From NCBI GenBank assembly GCA_950295325.1, contig OX485804.1:70098033-70162032 (forward strand): 64,000 nt of DNA. The letters are read 5' to 3'. Positions 1-15,500 of the stretch are shown one piece after another. Source of the stretch: Polytrichum commune (taxonomy: Eukaryota; Streptophyta; Polytrichopsida; Polytrichales; Polytrichaceae). The position numbers were made by a program, and so were the translations under genes. A model generated the notes under the pieces. That model was not told where the DNA came from. It did not search any database and saw only the letters and a list, made by a program, of their open reading frames with translations. Position 1 is the first letter of the stretch. Each line of letters starts with the position of its first letter.

Positions 1-1282
1 TTATGAATATTGCATCTTCTAATGCAGGAATGAGTACTTGGAGTTGTCTGGATGTTCTTCTCTCTGCTTTGAATCTTTCTTGGCTATCGTATAGTATTTG
101 GTGTGTTTCTCCATAGACCGAAAGGATGGATGTCAAAGTGCTTGTGTAAAGTTTATATATGGTATTGGCTAGAGAAATAGGTATGTAGTTTGTAAGTTGT
201 GATGGGTTACCTTTCTTATAGAGTAGAAATGTGAGGCTCGTTTTCCATGATGTAGGGATTTGTTTTTGTTTATAGCAGTGTTTGAAGAATAAAAACAATA
301 GTTTGTGAAAACATGGTGGCATGTTTTTTAGGATTGAATTGGGGATTTTATCTAGACCATGGACTTTGTTATTACCCAAGTTTTTGAGGCATAGGTCATA
401 TGTTTCCGGATTGAAGTATGTATGTAATGGGATTTGAGGTTCTCCACGTTGGTCTATGGTGAAGCCGTCGAGGTCGTGCCATGGGTATTGTCATATTCTA
501 CACGTACAATGTTGTGGGTGTGTTGTTTGATGTTGATAGGTAGGAACTGTGGAACGATTACTAATGGATTGTTGTATGTGTATTTCTTTTGCGATGTCTT
601 CGGGACTAGTTAAAATGTTATTTTGTCTATCAATGATAGAGTCTAGGGTTGAAGTTTCGGAGTTTCTGAAGATTTTCATGTTTATTTTTTTAGGATTTTT
701 TTCATAGAGTTATCTATATTTTGATATTGTTTTTAGTATGCATTCTTTAGTGTATTTTGTAGTAATGTCTCGGGCTTGTTTCTTGGCGGTTTTTGCAATG
801 ACTGTTATTTCGTTTATCCATACATTTAGTAAGGTATTTGTTGTGGGTGGGTTGGGAATTTGTACATGTTGGTGGTTATGTATTTTATTTAGTATTGGAT
901 GTGTTTGCCAGTTTGGGTCGGTTTTAGTAATGTATATAATTTTCATAATTAGGTGATATGTGGCTAGGTGTTCTTTCCATGATTTAGCTAGTTTACGTAG
1001 TAAGAAGCCGCCTTGTTGGGCCGTACGGTTTGTAAGTTGTGATGTTGGAGTTGCACTACATGTTTCTTCTATGTTTTGTGAAATTTTTCTTATTATGATG
1101 TCGAGTGAGTCGCATGCATTTTGCCATTGGTTATTTATGAGATGATCGTAGTTTTCAAGAAGAGTAATTAAATCGTTGATTTGTATGGAGTTTTCTTCAA
1201 AAAAATTAATATTAATTTTTTTGAGGTTTTCAGGTGGTATTGGGTTTAGGATCCTAGTTTGTGTAATGTTGTTGGCCTTCAT
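1..1282 (-). mobile_element. Decayed LINE (non-LTR retrotransposon): pre-RT linker and N-terminal half of reverse transcriptase
   Basis: One minus-strand reading frame runs from the ATG at 1282 to the window edge, broken only by two nonsense codons (TAA near 708, TGA near 491). Residues upstream of about 700 form the linker that usually lies between the endonuclease and the reverse transcriptase. Further on I read hallmarks of the LINE RT domain: a degenerate K-x-P-G-x-D-G-I motif (NKVHGLDKIPNSIL, near 350-390) and then a KKGNP...NYIPISL stretch near 180-235, where most LINEs have KKGDP...NYRPISL. The catalytic YADD box would lie beyond the left edge. There is a stop just upstream of the ATG and no endonuclease, which suggests a 5'-truncated, dead insertion. 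It may belong to the same family as the element at 49766-52819 (similar composition and style), but the two cover non-overlapping parts, so this is inference. Confidence 0.85.
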
Positions 1283-4200
1283 ATATCATATCCTACATGC
1301 ATGTTGTACATACCTAAATTGTCATAGACAATGTGTTAGCCCCGTTTTGAATCTCAACCATTGAAGGACCAAAGACCACAAGGACTTCATACAAGGGAGT
1401 GTAAGATTTCCTCTTCATAATGTTAGTTAAATGTGTAAAAAATAAGTCCACTTTCATATAAACATTTTAATGAGAAGATACATATTTTATGTAAAAAACC
1501 AAATAGAAGATTTGCATTTTCTTACATGACCCAATACATACCACACATATCTAATAACCTTTGTCACACATCACTTTATTTTTGTTTTCCTTTTCAATAA
1601 ATTTAAGGTTTAAGGTTAAATTTGGTTTAACAAAGAATTAAGGCCCAATAGTAAGTGGCAGAGTTAGGAGGCTATTGCATTTAGGTACACATATCTTATG
1701 GTGAGGTGCCTCAAGCAACTTCAAGGTGACAATGTTGCAAACATCAAATACCTAGTATTCCTACAGAAGTGGAATGATTTGGAACATATCCCATTAAGTG
1801 ACATAGGTAGTATCAATCCTTGTTGTCATTCTACATGTCAAATTCACTTCCAAGCTTATTTGGGTGACCAATATATATATGATTTATGCAATGTGTGTAG
1901 ATAAACGTAGGTGCATAAAAAATTTACAGCATATTATAAAGACCATTATGAAGCAATTACAACCATCCTAGTTATGCGTTCTAAAGTGGTTAGTATCTAG
2001 AAGATACCAACCACTTGAGGAAGGGTTTCTAGGACATACGCTTCTTCCTTATACTTCAAGTGGGTTCAATGTTTAAGCCATTGAGTCGCAAATTCCTTCA
2101 AATTTTTACTACAAATTACATTTATGCAAATGCTAAGTTCATGCGTAAATTGTAAGCTTTTAACACTAAAAATGTTAATGCTCAAACCCAGATTATTCTT
2201 AAAAATGAGACCGATTCTCATATGCAATCCTATAATGATATTGGACATCCAATCGTATATGGGTGGGTCTTGTGGTAAGAAGAGCCTTCCAAAAACATTG
2301 ACCATATGTGTGTCATAGATTTGGGCAATAATGTGAACGCGTGCAAGGTGATCATTTTGGACAACCCCATGGAAAAAACTCACAATGCTTTGGAACAAAA
2401 TATGTATGATGGGATGAATTTTGTTTGGAATGAATTTAAACTAAACGAAAAACTTTGAACCTATCTAATGCCTAAACTTTGAATTATTTTCATTCTCAAC
2501 TAATATGATTTCCATTAAGATGCATTGCTTTGTCTAAAGGTTATGAGGTACTAGTTTGATATGGGTACCCCGAAATTGTGTCTTACTATACATGATTTAT
2601 GTATAACTCACTTTATGTGTGCTAGAAATTCCATTTTTAACATTGTATATGCAATTGTAGCCATGCCATCTATAACACCATCTATTTTTTTGTAATTTAT
2701 CAATATATTTTTCTTATTCAACGTACATTTTTTAAAATTCACACTATATCAAGAGTAGATACCCATATCAGACCATTGCCCACATTCTCTCCTATAGGTG
2801 GATAAGCTTGTTGGTCATCTCATGCAGTGATCCTAACAATGGATGTTCTACCAATGTCTAGGCACAACAAAATTAAAGCATTGCATAATTATAACTCAAT
2901 TGGCCTCATCACTAAATGGTATTGCATCCATAGATGCCCCATATGCAAACCAAAATTATCCCCAAAATGGCTCAAAATAGCCATAAAAACTAATTGTATG
3001 AAGAGCACATCAACTTCAAATAAGGTAATTCTTGTTGCAAAAAGAAGGGTAAATCCAAGAACACATTACATCATCATTTCAATGAAGCTAGTAAGGGACT
3101 TAATTTGACCAAGCGCAACCCCCCCCCCCTCTCCCAACCATTAGACAAATTATCTAAGAAGAAGAAGAAGACATGGTCATTCTTGGCCACTTGGGCATTT
3201 AGGGGCCAAGGAGTCAAAGGTAAATGTTAGGGTGCATTTCAATAATAGCCTTTTGGTATTGAATTGTAATGTGACAGTGTGTAGTCCAAACTAACAAATA
3301 TTGAGGTCATAGGTCCATTTTGACAGAGGGCCAAGGCCAAGAAAATTTGGTTCAAGAGTCCATCATTGGGCCACCTTCTTGGCCCACTAGAACTCCATTA
3401 GATATGGGCATACTTCCCTATTTCATAATGTAACATTGTACGGTCCCGAGTTTTTTCCCAATTGGACCATCAAGTTGCTATTGGCATCTATCTCACGAAG
3501 ACCACTCCACTCCGTTATTATAAGAAATTGAGGTTTTTCTTGACACATCTTGATGTCGTTTAAGTCCCATAAACCTTTTCATTTCCCAAACTTATTTTTT
3601 TCAAATTTTTTTTAAACAAAAAAACCAACTAACTAAAACAAAACAAAAAGGTGGGTCGAGTCATACACGCAAATTACAATAGGGCTTTTTGGTGGTGTCT
3701 TTCTTATAGGTGGCTCAACTTCAAAGAACTCCCCATCATTTGAAACACCACCTAGGTGGCAAATAAGATTTTGGCTCTTGTGAGCTTAGTGGGCCTTCAC
3801 CAAAAGAGAATCTGAAGTGAGAATTGGTCCGCATCAACACGAAAGAATTTTTTTGCTTTGCACTTGGCTCAACTTTCTCTTGAGTTCAAAGTGGCCTTTA
3901 GGCTATCGGTAAGAGCCACAACAATGAGCCAAGTCTAGAGTTGAAGCCGAACCAACCTTGTCCCATGCAACAGAACTCCTGGAAGTATACGTAACATGCT
4001 CGTGGTTTGTCGCATCAACACTCACTCCTAGGTCCCCGAGCTTCTCATCTCAAGCTTCTAGGACGAGCCATGCAAACCATGAACAATATCAACAGCTGCA
4101 CGCTCATGGTTGGCGGTCAATGCACAATAATACATTCTTTATCATCGTCATCATCATCCTTCTCCTCCTCCACATTTTGATTGGGATCAACAACTACGAT

Positions 4201-6450
4201 GCCTACATATAATGGTTACGTATGGTATGGTATCGTGGTCAATCAGTTTTGTGTGCATCGGCAACGGGGAGCGGTGTCTTCAGGGGAGGGAGTTTGGCTC
4301 CTATAAAGTTCAGGGGCAAATGGGAAGAGAGAGAATCATGGGGGAGCGTGTATTTGAAGTTGGGAGGCTTATCTAGGGCATCAATGTGTTGATAGGTATT
4401 TAGGTAGTCACTTTCTCTTCTTAAGCGAGCTCGTGTCAAGTTTTGGTAGTGCTCACTATCAAAAATTATATTTTGTAAACATCTCTAGCTATTTCAACTG
4501 TTTTGTTCTTTATTTAAAAATATCTCAAATGAAAACTTTGTCTTGTAGAGCTTCCATAGACACCAAGATCCTTTCCCGGCTCTTAGTCTTTTTCGACGCA
4601 ATGACCAACTCCTCTTCATTAATCATGTTATATTGTATTTGAATCCCAATCCTTGGACTCGTGGGTTAGTAAGAACGGACTCTTTGGAGATACCTTCTCA
4701 AAATTCCTTGATTTGATATCTTTATTGCAACTGGAATTGATATAAGAAGTGCACAAGGAGTGGTTGAAGATTCAAGAGTTGTTGTATTGTTGAGGGAGCG
4801 TGCCACCACACGTTGCCTCAATGTGAGGTGGCCCACAATATTGTGTACGAATGTTATGATAAGTATGAGATTTGCAAAAGTACATTGGTAGAGTATTAAT
4901 TCCCCAAAAACTTGTAAAGTAAGGAGCATACAAACTTACGTATATCTATGTGTTGGACCTTGGGGAAGTACTCACATAGAGTACCCACATGGGTGCACAA
5001 AAGGTCCACCCTTTAAGACAAAAGAGGTATTAACTAAGTAGGTCACACAATGCAAAAATACGATCCTAGTCACAAATGCATATATTTTGGACTTAGAGTA
5101 CATATATTCGAGGTTATGTGTATTCTCTGCATTTGTATGTAGATTCTTGTATTCTCGCAATGCTATTGTATATAGGGTAGTAATTTGAAGGTAATGCACG
5201 CACTCACAAAACTTTAATCTTAATGAACGGTGAACTCTCTGAGGTGTTGGAAACAAATCGGAATGTAGTGTTTTTCTTTAACATAATCATGTCATTTCAA
5301 ATATAAAATCTTATTTTAGACATTTAGGTCGACAAAGAAGGGGTTTGGATAAACAAATATTAAATATTTTCACTTGAATGACATATCAAAAGAAAACCAC
5401 TTTCAAAGGTTCTTCGGATTGATCTCAAAGAGAATACTAAAGGCACCATCAAACAATCACATAAAGTTCAACATGCTACAAATTTGTGGACATGGGATGG
5501 ACACTTATTTATGAAATTTTAAAATGAGCTTCTAAAGTTGATTAGAAATTTCTCAATCCACATGTAAAGTTCTAGACTTCCAAAACATAAAACATAAAAA
5601 AATAAAAAATCATTATCAACGTTAAGTCCACTAAGAGCCAAGGCAGGAAAAATGTTCATGATCCTAAAACAACTACAAAGGAGATTCCACAAAATAGATT
5701 CTAAACCAACTACAACGAGACATACTTGCTGGATTTTGTTAATATAAGCTTCAACAAGGAGGAGCTTCAACAAAAAGTTGCCCCAAACACAACGGACTTG
5801 AGGAAGAAACAAAATCCTAGGTGTTTTTTTTACAAACATCAATGCAGGAAGACGATCAATAATGGGCGTTGGAATTTTCATCCATCCCTCATGAGGCATG
5901 CGTACAAAATCGATCCTACTAAACATACATCCTAGGATCCTTACTTTTAGCCCCTATATGATTTTTACAAGAAAGGAATGGCCCACATTTTAAACCCATC
6001 TACCTTACTTGTAATGATATTGTCTAATTTTAATGGACCCTTCAGTATGTGGAATTATTTTATAAAGTTCATGTCAAACGAATTTAATCCTCCCTATATT
6101 ATGCCGCACGCCATTTTTAAAATGCACTAAGTGAACTACCTGGGATTGCACCCAATGGACCTAATCCGACTAGGTCTAATCTATCAAGGATTAGCCAATC
6201 ATATCACCACCAAATACAGAGGATCCCAACACCTCCCTAGAACACACTACCAAGGATGCTCAAGATCACCATTGCCCACAAAGAGAAAGAGAATACAAAA
6301 CATTCATAAACATCACCAACAAGGAATTCCTAGTCATGCAAACTCCAATAGACCTAGCATGGAAAAACACATCACAATACTCCATGATAGGAGGGGTTTA
6401 GGTATGGCATATTTTTTTGAGATTCCTAGTTATTGCTTATTGTAGGAATT
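1283..6450. other. Intergenic, no gene recognised
   Basis: AT-rich sequence with only short chance ORFs and no recognisable domain on either strand. It holds a poly-C run at about 3118-3130. The longest ORF (135 codons, minus strand, 5519-5926) has no motif I know and no codon or splice support. Confidence 0.6.
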
Positions 6451-6472
6451 GGGTTTAGGGTTTAGGGTTTGG
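6451..6472 (+). repeat. Interstitial telomere-like repeat (TTTAGGG)n
   Basis: About three copies of the plant-type telomere unit TTTAGGG in tandem, the last one degenerate. The unit supports a green-plant origin. Such short patches are common inside plant chromosomes and need not mark a former chromosome end. Confidence 0.85.
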
Positions 6473-7534
6473 GGAGATGTGGCAATTTGAGTGGGACAGT
6501 GCCCAACACTCTAGGGGGCGTTGTGGTAGGAGAGTAGTGACCTAGGAGTGGCGCCCAAGACTTCCAAGGTTAGGACAACCATAACTCCCACAATACTTGC
6601 CGAATGGGGTGAGTGAGGAGTCTATCGGTATCTACTCAAGGAGTAGATGACAATGGATTTGTTGCCTGATAGAATAGGAGATCAAACAATGAAGTTATGA
6701 AGGTTTGAAGTTGTTGGGGGCTCCAGCCCCAACGGCTAAGGGAAAATGTCCACATGGCCTAACCATTGGCTACCTACCAAAAGGAAAGTCCCGAATGCAT
6801 GTGTAGGAGGATTTGGTAACCAAGCTATGAGCTTGGAGGTTGGTATGGGGAGCTAATCATGGGCATGTGTAGGATGTGCAGGGCTAGCACTCGTGACACC
6901 TGCTAGAGTTGCGAAACAATGATGATAAGTTGAGGGGCACTAGCAAGGGTTGCGACACCGCCAACCTTCTCTTTCTTTATTTGTATTGTCATCCAATGCC
7001 TTACTCATTACATATATGATCCTAATTTCAATCGCTATTTGCATTAGGATATCTTCCATCCAACACAACACATGCTTCATGATAACTTTGCTTCCTCCAA
7101 AACAAATAGTTTTTCTTGCTTTTGTTTCCAATAACTTTCACTCTTATCACCTTCCAAATTTGATATATCGAGATTATGGGTTGCTCGTGGTTTTGCTCAA
7201 GTCTGATTCTGCATGATGTGTGTAATGTGGATTATACATCATACAATAGCAATTTTAAGTAGAGATTAAGCATCCTTACATTGAGTAACTTTTATGTGTG
7301 TTATTTTCCATCATAATTTTGGGGTCATATTACTAGCAAACGCATAAATCAATTTTGATGTGTGAGGTCTCAAATCAAATGCTCATATTGCTTGTTAAGA
7401 ATTGGCCTAATGATCCATGTGTTGGTGCTATTGCTTATATAGGTAGTAATTTGGAAGGCTTTAGTTAGGATGAAGAATAGATTCTTGAATTCTTAGCCAT
7501 TTTATTATTTTCTTCCAACATAAATCAATGATTT
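6473..7534. other. Intergenic, no gene recognised
   Basis: Only short ORFs without recognisable motifs; nothing else seen. Confidence 0.55.
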
Positions 7535-7592
7535 ACCCGTGGGCCTTCTACCTCCATGCGGCATTGCTCCATCAGGCTTTCGCCCATTGCGG
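7535..7592 (-). pseudogene. rrn16: Plastid 16S rRNA (rrn16) fragment inserted in nuclear DNA (NUPT)
   Basis: The minus strand matches, from memory, the conserved 16S block that begins GCAATGGGCGAAAGCCTGA and ends with ...GGTAGAAGGCCCACGGGT. The 'gtggaggtagaaggcc' part is typical of plastid rather than mitochondrial 16S. Two differences from the usual plastid sequence are CpG to TpG or CpA changes (CGGAGCAATG to TGGAGCAATG, and CCGCGTGG to CCGCATGG). That is the expected scar of cytosine methylation and deamination after transfer to the nucleus. The similarity stops abruptly on both sides, so this is a short fragment and not a functional rRNA gene. Confidence 0.8.
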
Positions 7593-7649
7593 GATCGAAT
7601 CATGTTATTCGCTCAAAAAAATTGATCATCCATTAGCTTAAATCTTTAC

Positions 7650-7745
7650 AATCTTTGAGATCAGTATGATAAGAAAAATAAACACCCAACATATCCCAAA
7701 CTTCTCGCTCCCACCAACCAGTTCCTTAAACTACTGAAAGCTTTG
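7650..7745 (-). pseudogene. nad9: Mitochondrial nad9-like fragment (NUMT)
   Basis: Reading the minus strand gives GWWEREVWDM followed by a GVYFS-like stretch and HTDL. This corresponds to the conserved GWWEREVWDMFGV(F/Y)FxNHPDL region of NADH dehydrogenase subunit 9 (complex I 30-kDa subunit). The frame contains stops just before and after, and similarity fades after DL, so it is a dead scrap. It lies only about 60 bp from the plastid rrn16 scrap, which suggests that DNA from both organelles was joined at one insertion. Recognition is from memory of the conserved motif; the outer limits are uncertain. Confidence 0.55.
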
Positions 7746-10573
<2,828 letters not shown>

Positions 10574-11622
10574 TGTAATACCTCGGGGAGTTCACTAGAC
10601 ATGTATACATGTATACACGTGCGTGACAAGGGTATTTATTCAAGGGGTATTTAATTATCCATCCTTCATTTTTTGTACCGTATTATTATATAATTTGCTA
10701 ATTTCTTGTTTTTTAAATGACCCTATAATTACTTTTAAATTTGATGAAGCTCTAATTTTAAGCTAGGTATGTTCATTATAATTATTTGATTTTGCTCCAA
10801 AGGGTTTAAGAGCATTCAAAGTACTAAGTCACCAAAATCCAAGGCACAATAAGGTTTTACATTAAGAGTGTTCATAAATAGTTTCAAACAACAAAATCAG
10901 CCCATGTTCCTCAATCAAGTTACACGCACAATTAAACACAATGGTACTGAGTGTCAAAAAAAACAATTAAAACACCAACAACAAACGGATGGCAACCGAC
11001 GGTCTGAACTCAGGACTTGGGAGTGAAATGGGACTTACATGCAAACACGAGTTCCAAAGCTGGATTTGTGTGGTCGTTATGAAGATTCGACCTCCACTCA
11101 AAGTAGAGAGAGAGAATGACCTGCACAGGCCGCCTGCAAACCCCACCTCTCAAAAAGTCAACAACATCGAAGAAAAAACTCTCGCCAACACTAAACCACA
11201 AACCCCACCTCTCAAAACAGTGAAAAAAAACTCTCAAAACCTAATCCTCCAACAACGTTCTCCCCCAATTTATCCTAAACCCTAATCCGTCAGCCACCCT
11301 CATCAATCTTTCATCCCATTTTTTCAACTAAATCAACATAGTTTTTCATCCAAAATCTTCCCGCCTCTGAACACAAAGGACACCCTATTTAAAAAAAAAC
11401 CTAGGATCCTTTAATCCTACAGTATATTTTTACAAATATTTTAAAAATATGCGTTATTTGTATCAAGCCTATATTATTTATAATACAAATTTTATCATAC
11501 ATACTCACCTATATTGCTTCTAAGAAAATTCTAAGTTTTTCCTTTTGTGAAAATAAATTACCCTATATTTTCCCGCACGTTGTTTTCTAATATTATCGCA
11601 GTGAACTCCCCGAGTGTAATAC
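10574..11622. mobile_element. Non-autonomous TIR DNA transposon with 8-bp target-site duplication (hAT-like)
   Basis: The body, 10582-11614 (1033 bp), starts CTCGGGGAGTTCACT and ends with its exact reverse complement AGTGAACTCCCCGAG, a perfect 15-bp terminal inverted repeat. Similarity continues imperfectly inward for a few tens of bases (ACGTGCG... on both ends). Both sides are flanked by TGTAATAC (10574-10581 and 11615-11622), a perfect 8-bp target-site duplication. Eight bases is the usual size for hAT elements (also P elements); the superfamily call is inference from TSD length. No transposase is present. A 98-codon ORF (10989-11285, +) lies inside, with a short direct repeat of AAACCCCACCTCTCAAAA. 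It has no recognised domain and could be filler or a captured gene fragment. Confidence 0.85.
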
Positions 11623-12577
11623 GAGTCAAATATTCATATTTGGAGGATCTCTCAAGGTAAGATTCTTTGTATAGGCACCCAATTTATCATTTAATTTGGG
11701 TCAATACCATTCTAAACCATATTGATACTAGGGAAATTTTAGCTAATCATGAAGATTCTTACATGGATCATGGACTCAAATGATATTGAAAACACGCAAA
11801 AGTCCATATATATATAAAAAATGTGAAATCATGATTATAGATACACAAATTGTGTCATAAAAAGATGATACCAATCCAACATGGTTGTAAACAATAAAGA
11901 AGTGAAACTCAAGGACGTGGACTAAGGGAATAATTTGGACGTATGCCCTAACCTCCAAAATGTCACCTTCCGTAATGTCACTCCCTCTCTTATATCCTGA
12001 AATCCTAGAAAACATATGTGCTCAGTTTAAATATCCCTTCTTGTTGTCACATTTCCCTCCTATATAGCATGGGTTTTGGTATTAAAAAAATAAACCACCA
12101 AAGTATTCAAATCACCCTAAACCCTAGACCCTAAACCCGTTGTCATTATTGTCATTATTGTCATTATTGTCATTATTACAATGTCGACTTTATGTTATTC
12201 CATAATGTCACATGCTATTATAATCCTCTATTATTATGCATCCATGTTAACACTCCAGACCTCCTTAATATGACGTGCACTTTGGTTGCCACAGGCGTGA
12301 TATTAGGGAGGTTAGAGTGTACTTACCTCAATGTAGCGATGATTTTACATTTATGTTGGATGGATGAAGACGGAAGTGGGTTTCATCCTCGCACTAGGGT
12401 TTAGGGTTTAAGCCAGGCGGTATGTCCATGCGTTGCGCTTTGGGAGTTCTCCCAGCTCCTAACATAGTCCAGACCCACCCACCGTGGGAACGCATGCAAG
12501 CATTGCGAGTAACTGAATTTCATCTCAATTCATGGCACAACTGCACCTAATCCCACACAACAATCAATCTTTGAACA
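11623..12577 (+). promoter_or_regulatory. NRAP upstream region with telo-boxes and a 9-bp tandem repeat
   Basis: About 440 bp before the NRAP start codon there is a telo-box cluster (12115-12138, containing AAACCCTAGACCCTAAACCC). It is followed directly by four exact tandem copies of TGTCATTAT (12141-12176). A second telo-box in the other orientation, AGGGTTTAGGGTTTA (12395-12410), lies about 170 bp before the start. Telo-boxes are known in plants as promoter elements of ribosome-biogenesis and translation genes, which fits NRAP. The transcription start was not located; the TIR element ends at 11614, just upstream of this region. Confidence 0.5.
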
Positions 12578-15500
12578 ATGGCAGACACCCCGCTTGCCCA
12601 CATCAAGGTTCAGGAGCTCCTCAAAGAAGTGCAAGTCGACTATGCGCGGACTAAGGTTATAGAGGCTGCAATCGCCTCTGTCACGGAATCTCTCCTCAGT
12701 GCTCATGACAAGCAGGTTGGATACAAACAGATGAATTTCCCAGCTGTGCTCTTCAATTTCGCTTAGTGCAATGCAGCAGTGTATTTTATTTTGTTGCAGA
12801 GTATGTTAATTGAAGTAATCGTTCGTGTGTTATTGGTACACTATACAGGTTTCTACGGCTCTGGTTTTAGGGTTTGCGAGAGATCTGAGAGTTTCAGAAG
12901 AGAAAGGTCGGCTTAATTTTAAGACACCGGAGTCTGTGGAGATTGTGGGAAGTTATGCTCTACAAACTGTTGCGAAACCTCTCCAGTATGTTGACATTGC
13001 AATCAGGATTCCCAAGGTATGACTCTAACCTTTAAACCCGCTCGCTACTTTCTACCAATCAGTCAATATAATGCAATTGTTATGAAGGTGTGTATAGAGT
13101 GCATCCATATCCTCTAATGGATGTTTCTTACACGTGGCTTGTGACTGAGACTTAATAAACCTCGTGTTTCGTGGATGCAGAGCTGTTTCCACGAGAAGGA
13201 CTACTTGAACCATCGATACCACGTGAAACGAGCCTTGTATTTAGCAGTACTCAAAAAATATCTAGCAAAGTGCGTGTGCATCACCTCTATAAAGTGGGGC
13301 TTCTTTTGTGAAGATGCCAGGAAACCTGTGCTGCTTCTGTTTCCAGGTCCTGGTGAGGGCAGTGTCACCACCAAATTTATCATCCGTATCATACCAACAA
13401 TTAGTGATGAGACTTTCAGCTGTAACAAGCTCTCTCCATCAAAAAACAATATGCGAGATATGGTCTCTCCAGGTGTGTGTTGTTGATGAGTAGTTTTGAT
13501 GATCTCAGAAGATGTTGATTATCAAATTCAGACGGCACATGACATTTTTCTTGATCTGCTATGCTTCTAAGCTCCACCTTAACTGTGGATGAGGTCTGCT
13601 GTTGAACAGAAATATGCTGCAAAACATGTTTCTGATAGATTCTATCACAAAATTGCTCCTCCTACCTATTATGGTGTCACTCTCATATCTGGTATCAATG
13701 ATGGAGGTTATCATTTCTACGATTTGATCATTAAACTCCATGTTTTCTCTCACACTTCGAGCTTACAAATTGTAAATATTTAGTAGATTGATTTGACAAA
13801 ACTAACTCATAGCTCCTTCCCATGGAGGTTTCTGATTCTGTTCAGGATCCATTCAGAGCCTGCAATTATTACATATATTGTCAGAATTGGAAGGCGTATA
13901 ATTTTGTATAATTTTGGCCTTGGTGGCAGATGGAGTGGCTCTTCCTACACCTCATTACAACAACAGCATACTTGAAGATATGGTGATAGAGTCCACGACT
14001 GCGATGTTGAAGAATATATTTACAGCAAATGCTGGTATGAAAGAAGCTGTCTTGTTACTCAAGGTATATCCCCATATCTCTAAATATCTGTCAATGAGCT
14101 TTGGACAAGAGAGCAAGTAGATACAGCCTGAGGATAACTACTATGACCTGTTATCTATTGGACCAGTCTTTGGCTGCTGTTATTCATTTGTTGCCATCAA
14201 GAACTGGAAATGTTTCACATAGTGGTTATGTGTTTCAAGAATGTCACTTTTGTGTCACCACCAAGGGTACTTCCATGGCATAGTGAGATCAGTCAATGAG
14301 TCTGTTCTGTGGTTAAGGAGTGAATTATTTATCAGTATTCTGTCCGCAGATATGGTGCAGACAAAGAGGCCTGTATGAAGTGGTGGATTGCATGAACGGA
14401 CATCTGCTGACACAATTGATTGCCTATCTTGCCACACCTGCTGGGGGAAACTGCATAAATCAACACATGACTCCACTTCAAATGTTTCGTCTTACAATGG
14501 AGTCACTTGGAAATGGAAATCTGCTCAGTAAAGGTATATTCATGCAGACTGTTGGGGCCAAGAGCGTGGGAGCAGAGGTGTGTTATTTGGAACCCGTTCC
14601 ATGTCTTTTGATCTTGAGTCATCCCCTGTCCTAGTTGCAGTCTCTGTGAAGTCAATCTCTGTTCTAGTGCCATCTCCAAAGATTCACACCACTGTATCTT
14701 TCCCAAAGAAGCATAATATTTTGAAGTTTGTTATATGAATTGCAAGCTCCTTGTTTGACAGAACTGTTTGATGGTACAGATGAAAAAGACACTACTACAA
14801 GCATACAAAGTTGTGATTTGTAGCTCGCCGGTGTGGGTTAATTATGCATCTCGGATGTCCAAGAGTGCTGCAATAGAGGTAGTGGTACTTTCACTTCTGC
14901 ACAGTGGTGTTCTCACTTACCTATCACTGACTGAATTGTTGGGTGTTGGCCTTGTATTGTAATTCGCTGGCCTATTTTGGTGACCTTTGCCTTGATTCTT
15001 AGACCCAGGATATTTATGTGTATCAAAATATAGTGCCTATAGGTTGGTGGCTTTCTTAGAAGTGTGTTTTACCAGCCCCTTCCCAAACTCGAAGCAGCTC
15101 TTCTCCATTCTGATTTTAATTATAGTTATTACATGCAAAATACATACCACTTGCACACCCAAACCACCATACTTAAATTGGACATCTTAAAACCTCCCAT
15201 TATGTCAATCAGTGATTGTGAGATAGTTGATACTTTCCAGACATTCTGGATTGGGTTTCTGCCCATGTAATGTTCACATTTGTAATTACTTCCTCACAAT
15301 ACACATGTGTTGTTGTGTAATGCCTTGTCTTGAGAAACAAATTTCAATATCACTAAAAGGAGACATTCCCCTATCTTGCAGTTGCAAGAAGAAGCATTGC
15401 GGACACTGGAAGCCATGAAAAACAGTAGGGACGAGGGGTTCAATGCCCTCTTCATAACCAATGTGGATTTTTCTGGAAAATTTGATTATCATGTCAGGTA

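Noticed and set aside
5519..5926. 135-codon minus-strand ORF
   Set aside because: No motif, biased hydrophobic composition of AT-rich noncoding DNA, and no splice context.
10989..11285. 98-codon ORF as an independent gene
   Set aside because: It lies wholly inside a TIR transposon, with low-complexity Pro/Lys content.
12139..12180. CRISPR-like array from the 9-bp repeats
   Set aside because: Direct tandem copies without spacers in a eukaryotic promoter region; a simple satellite.
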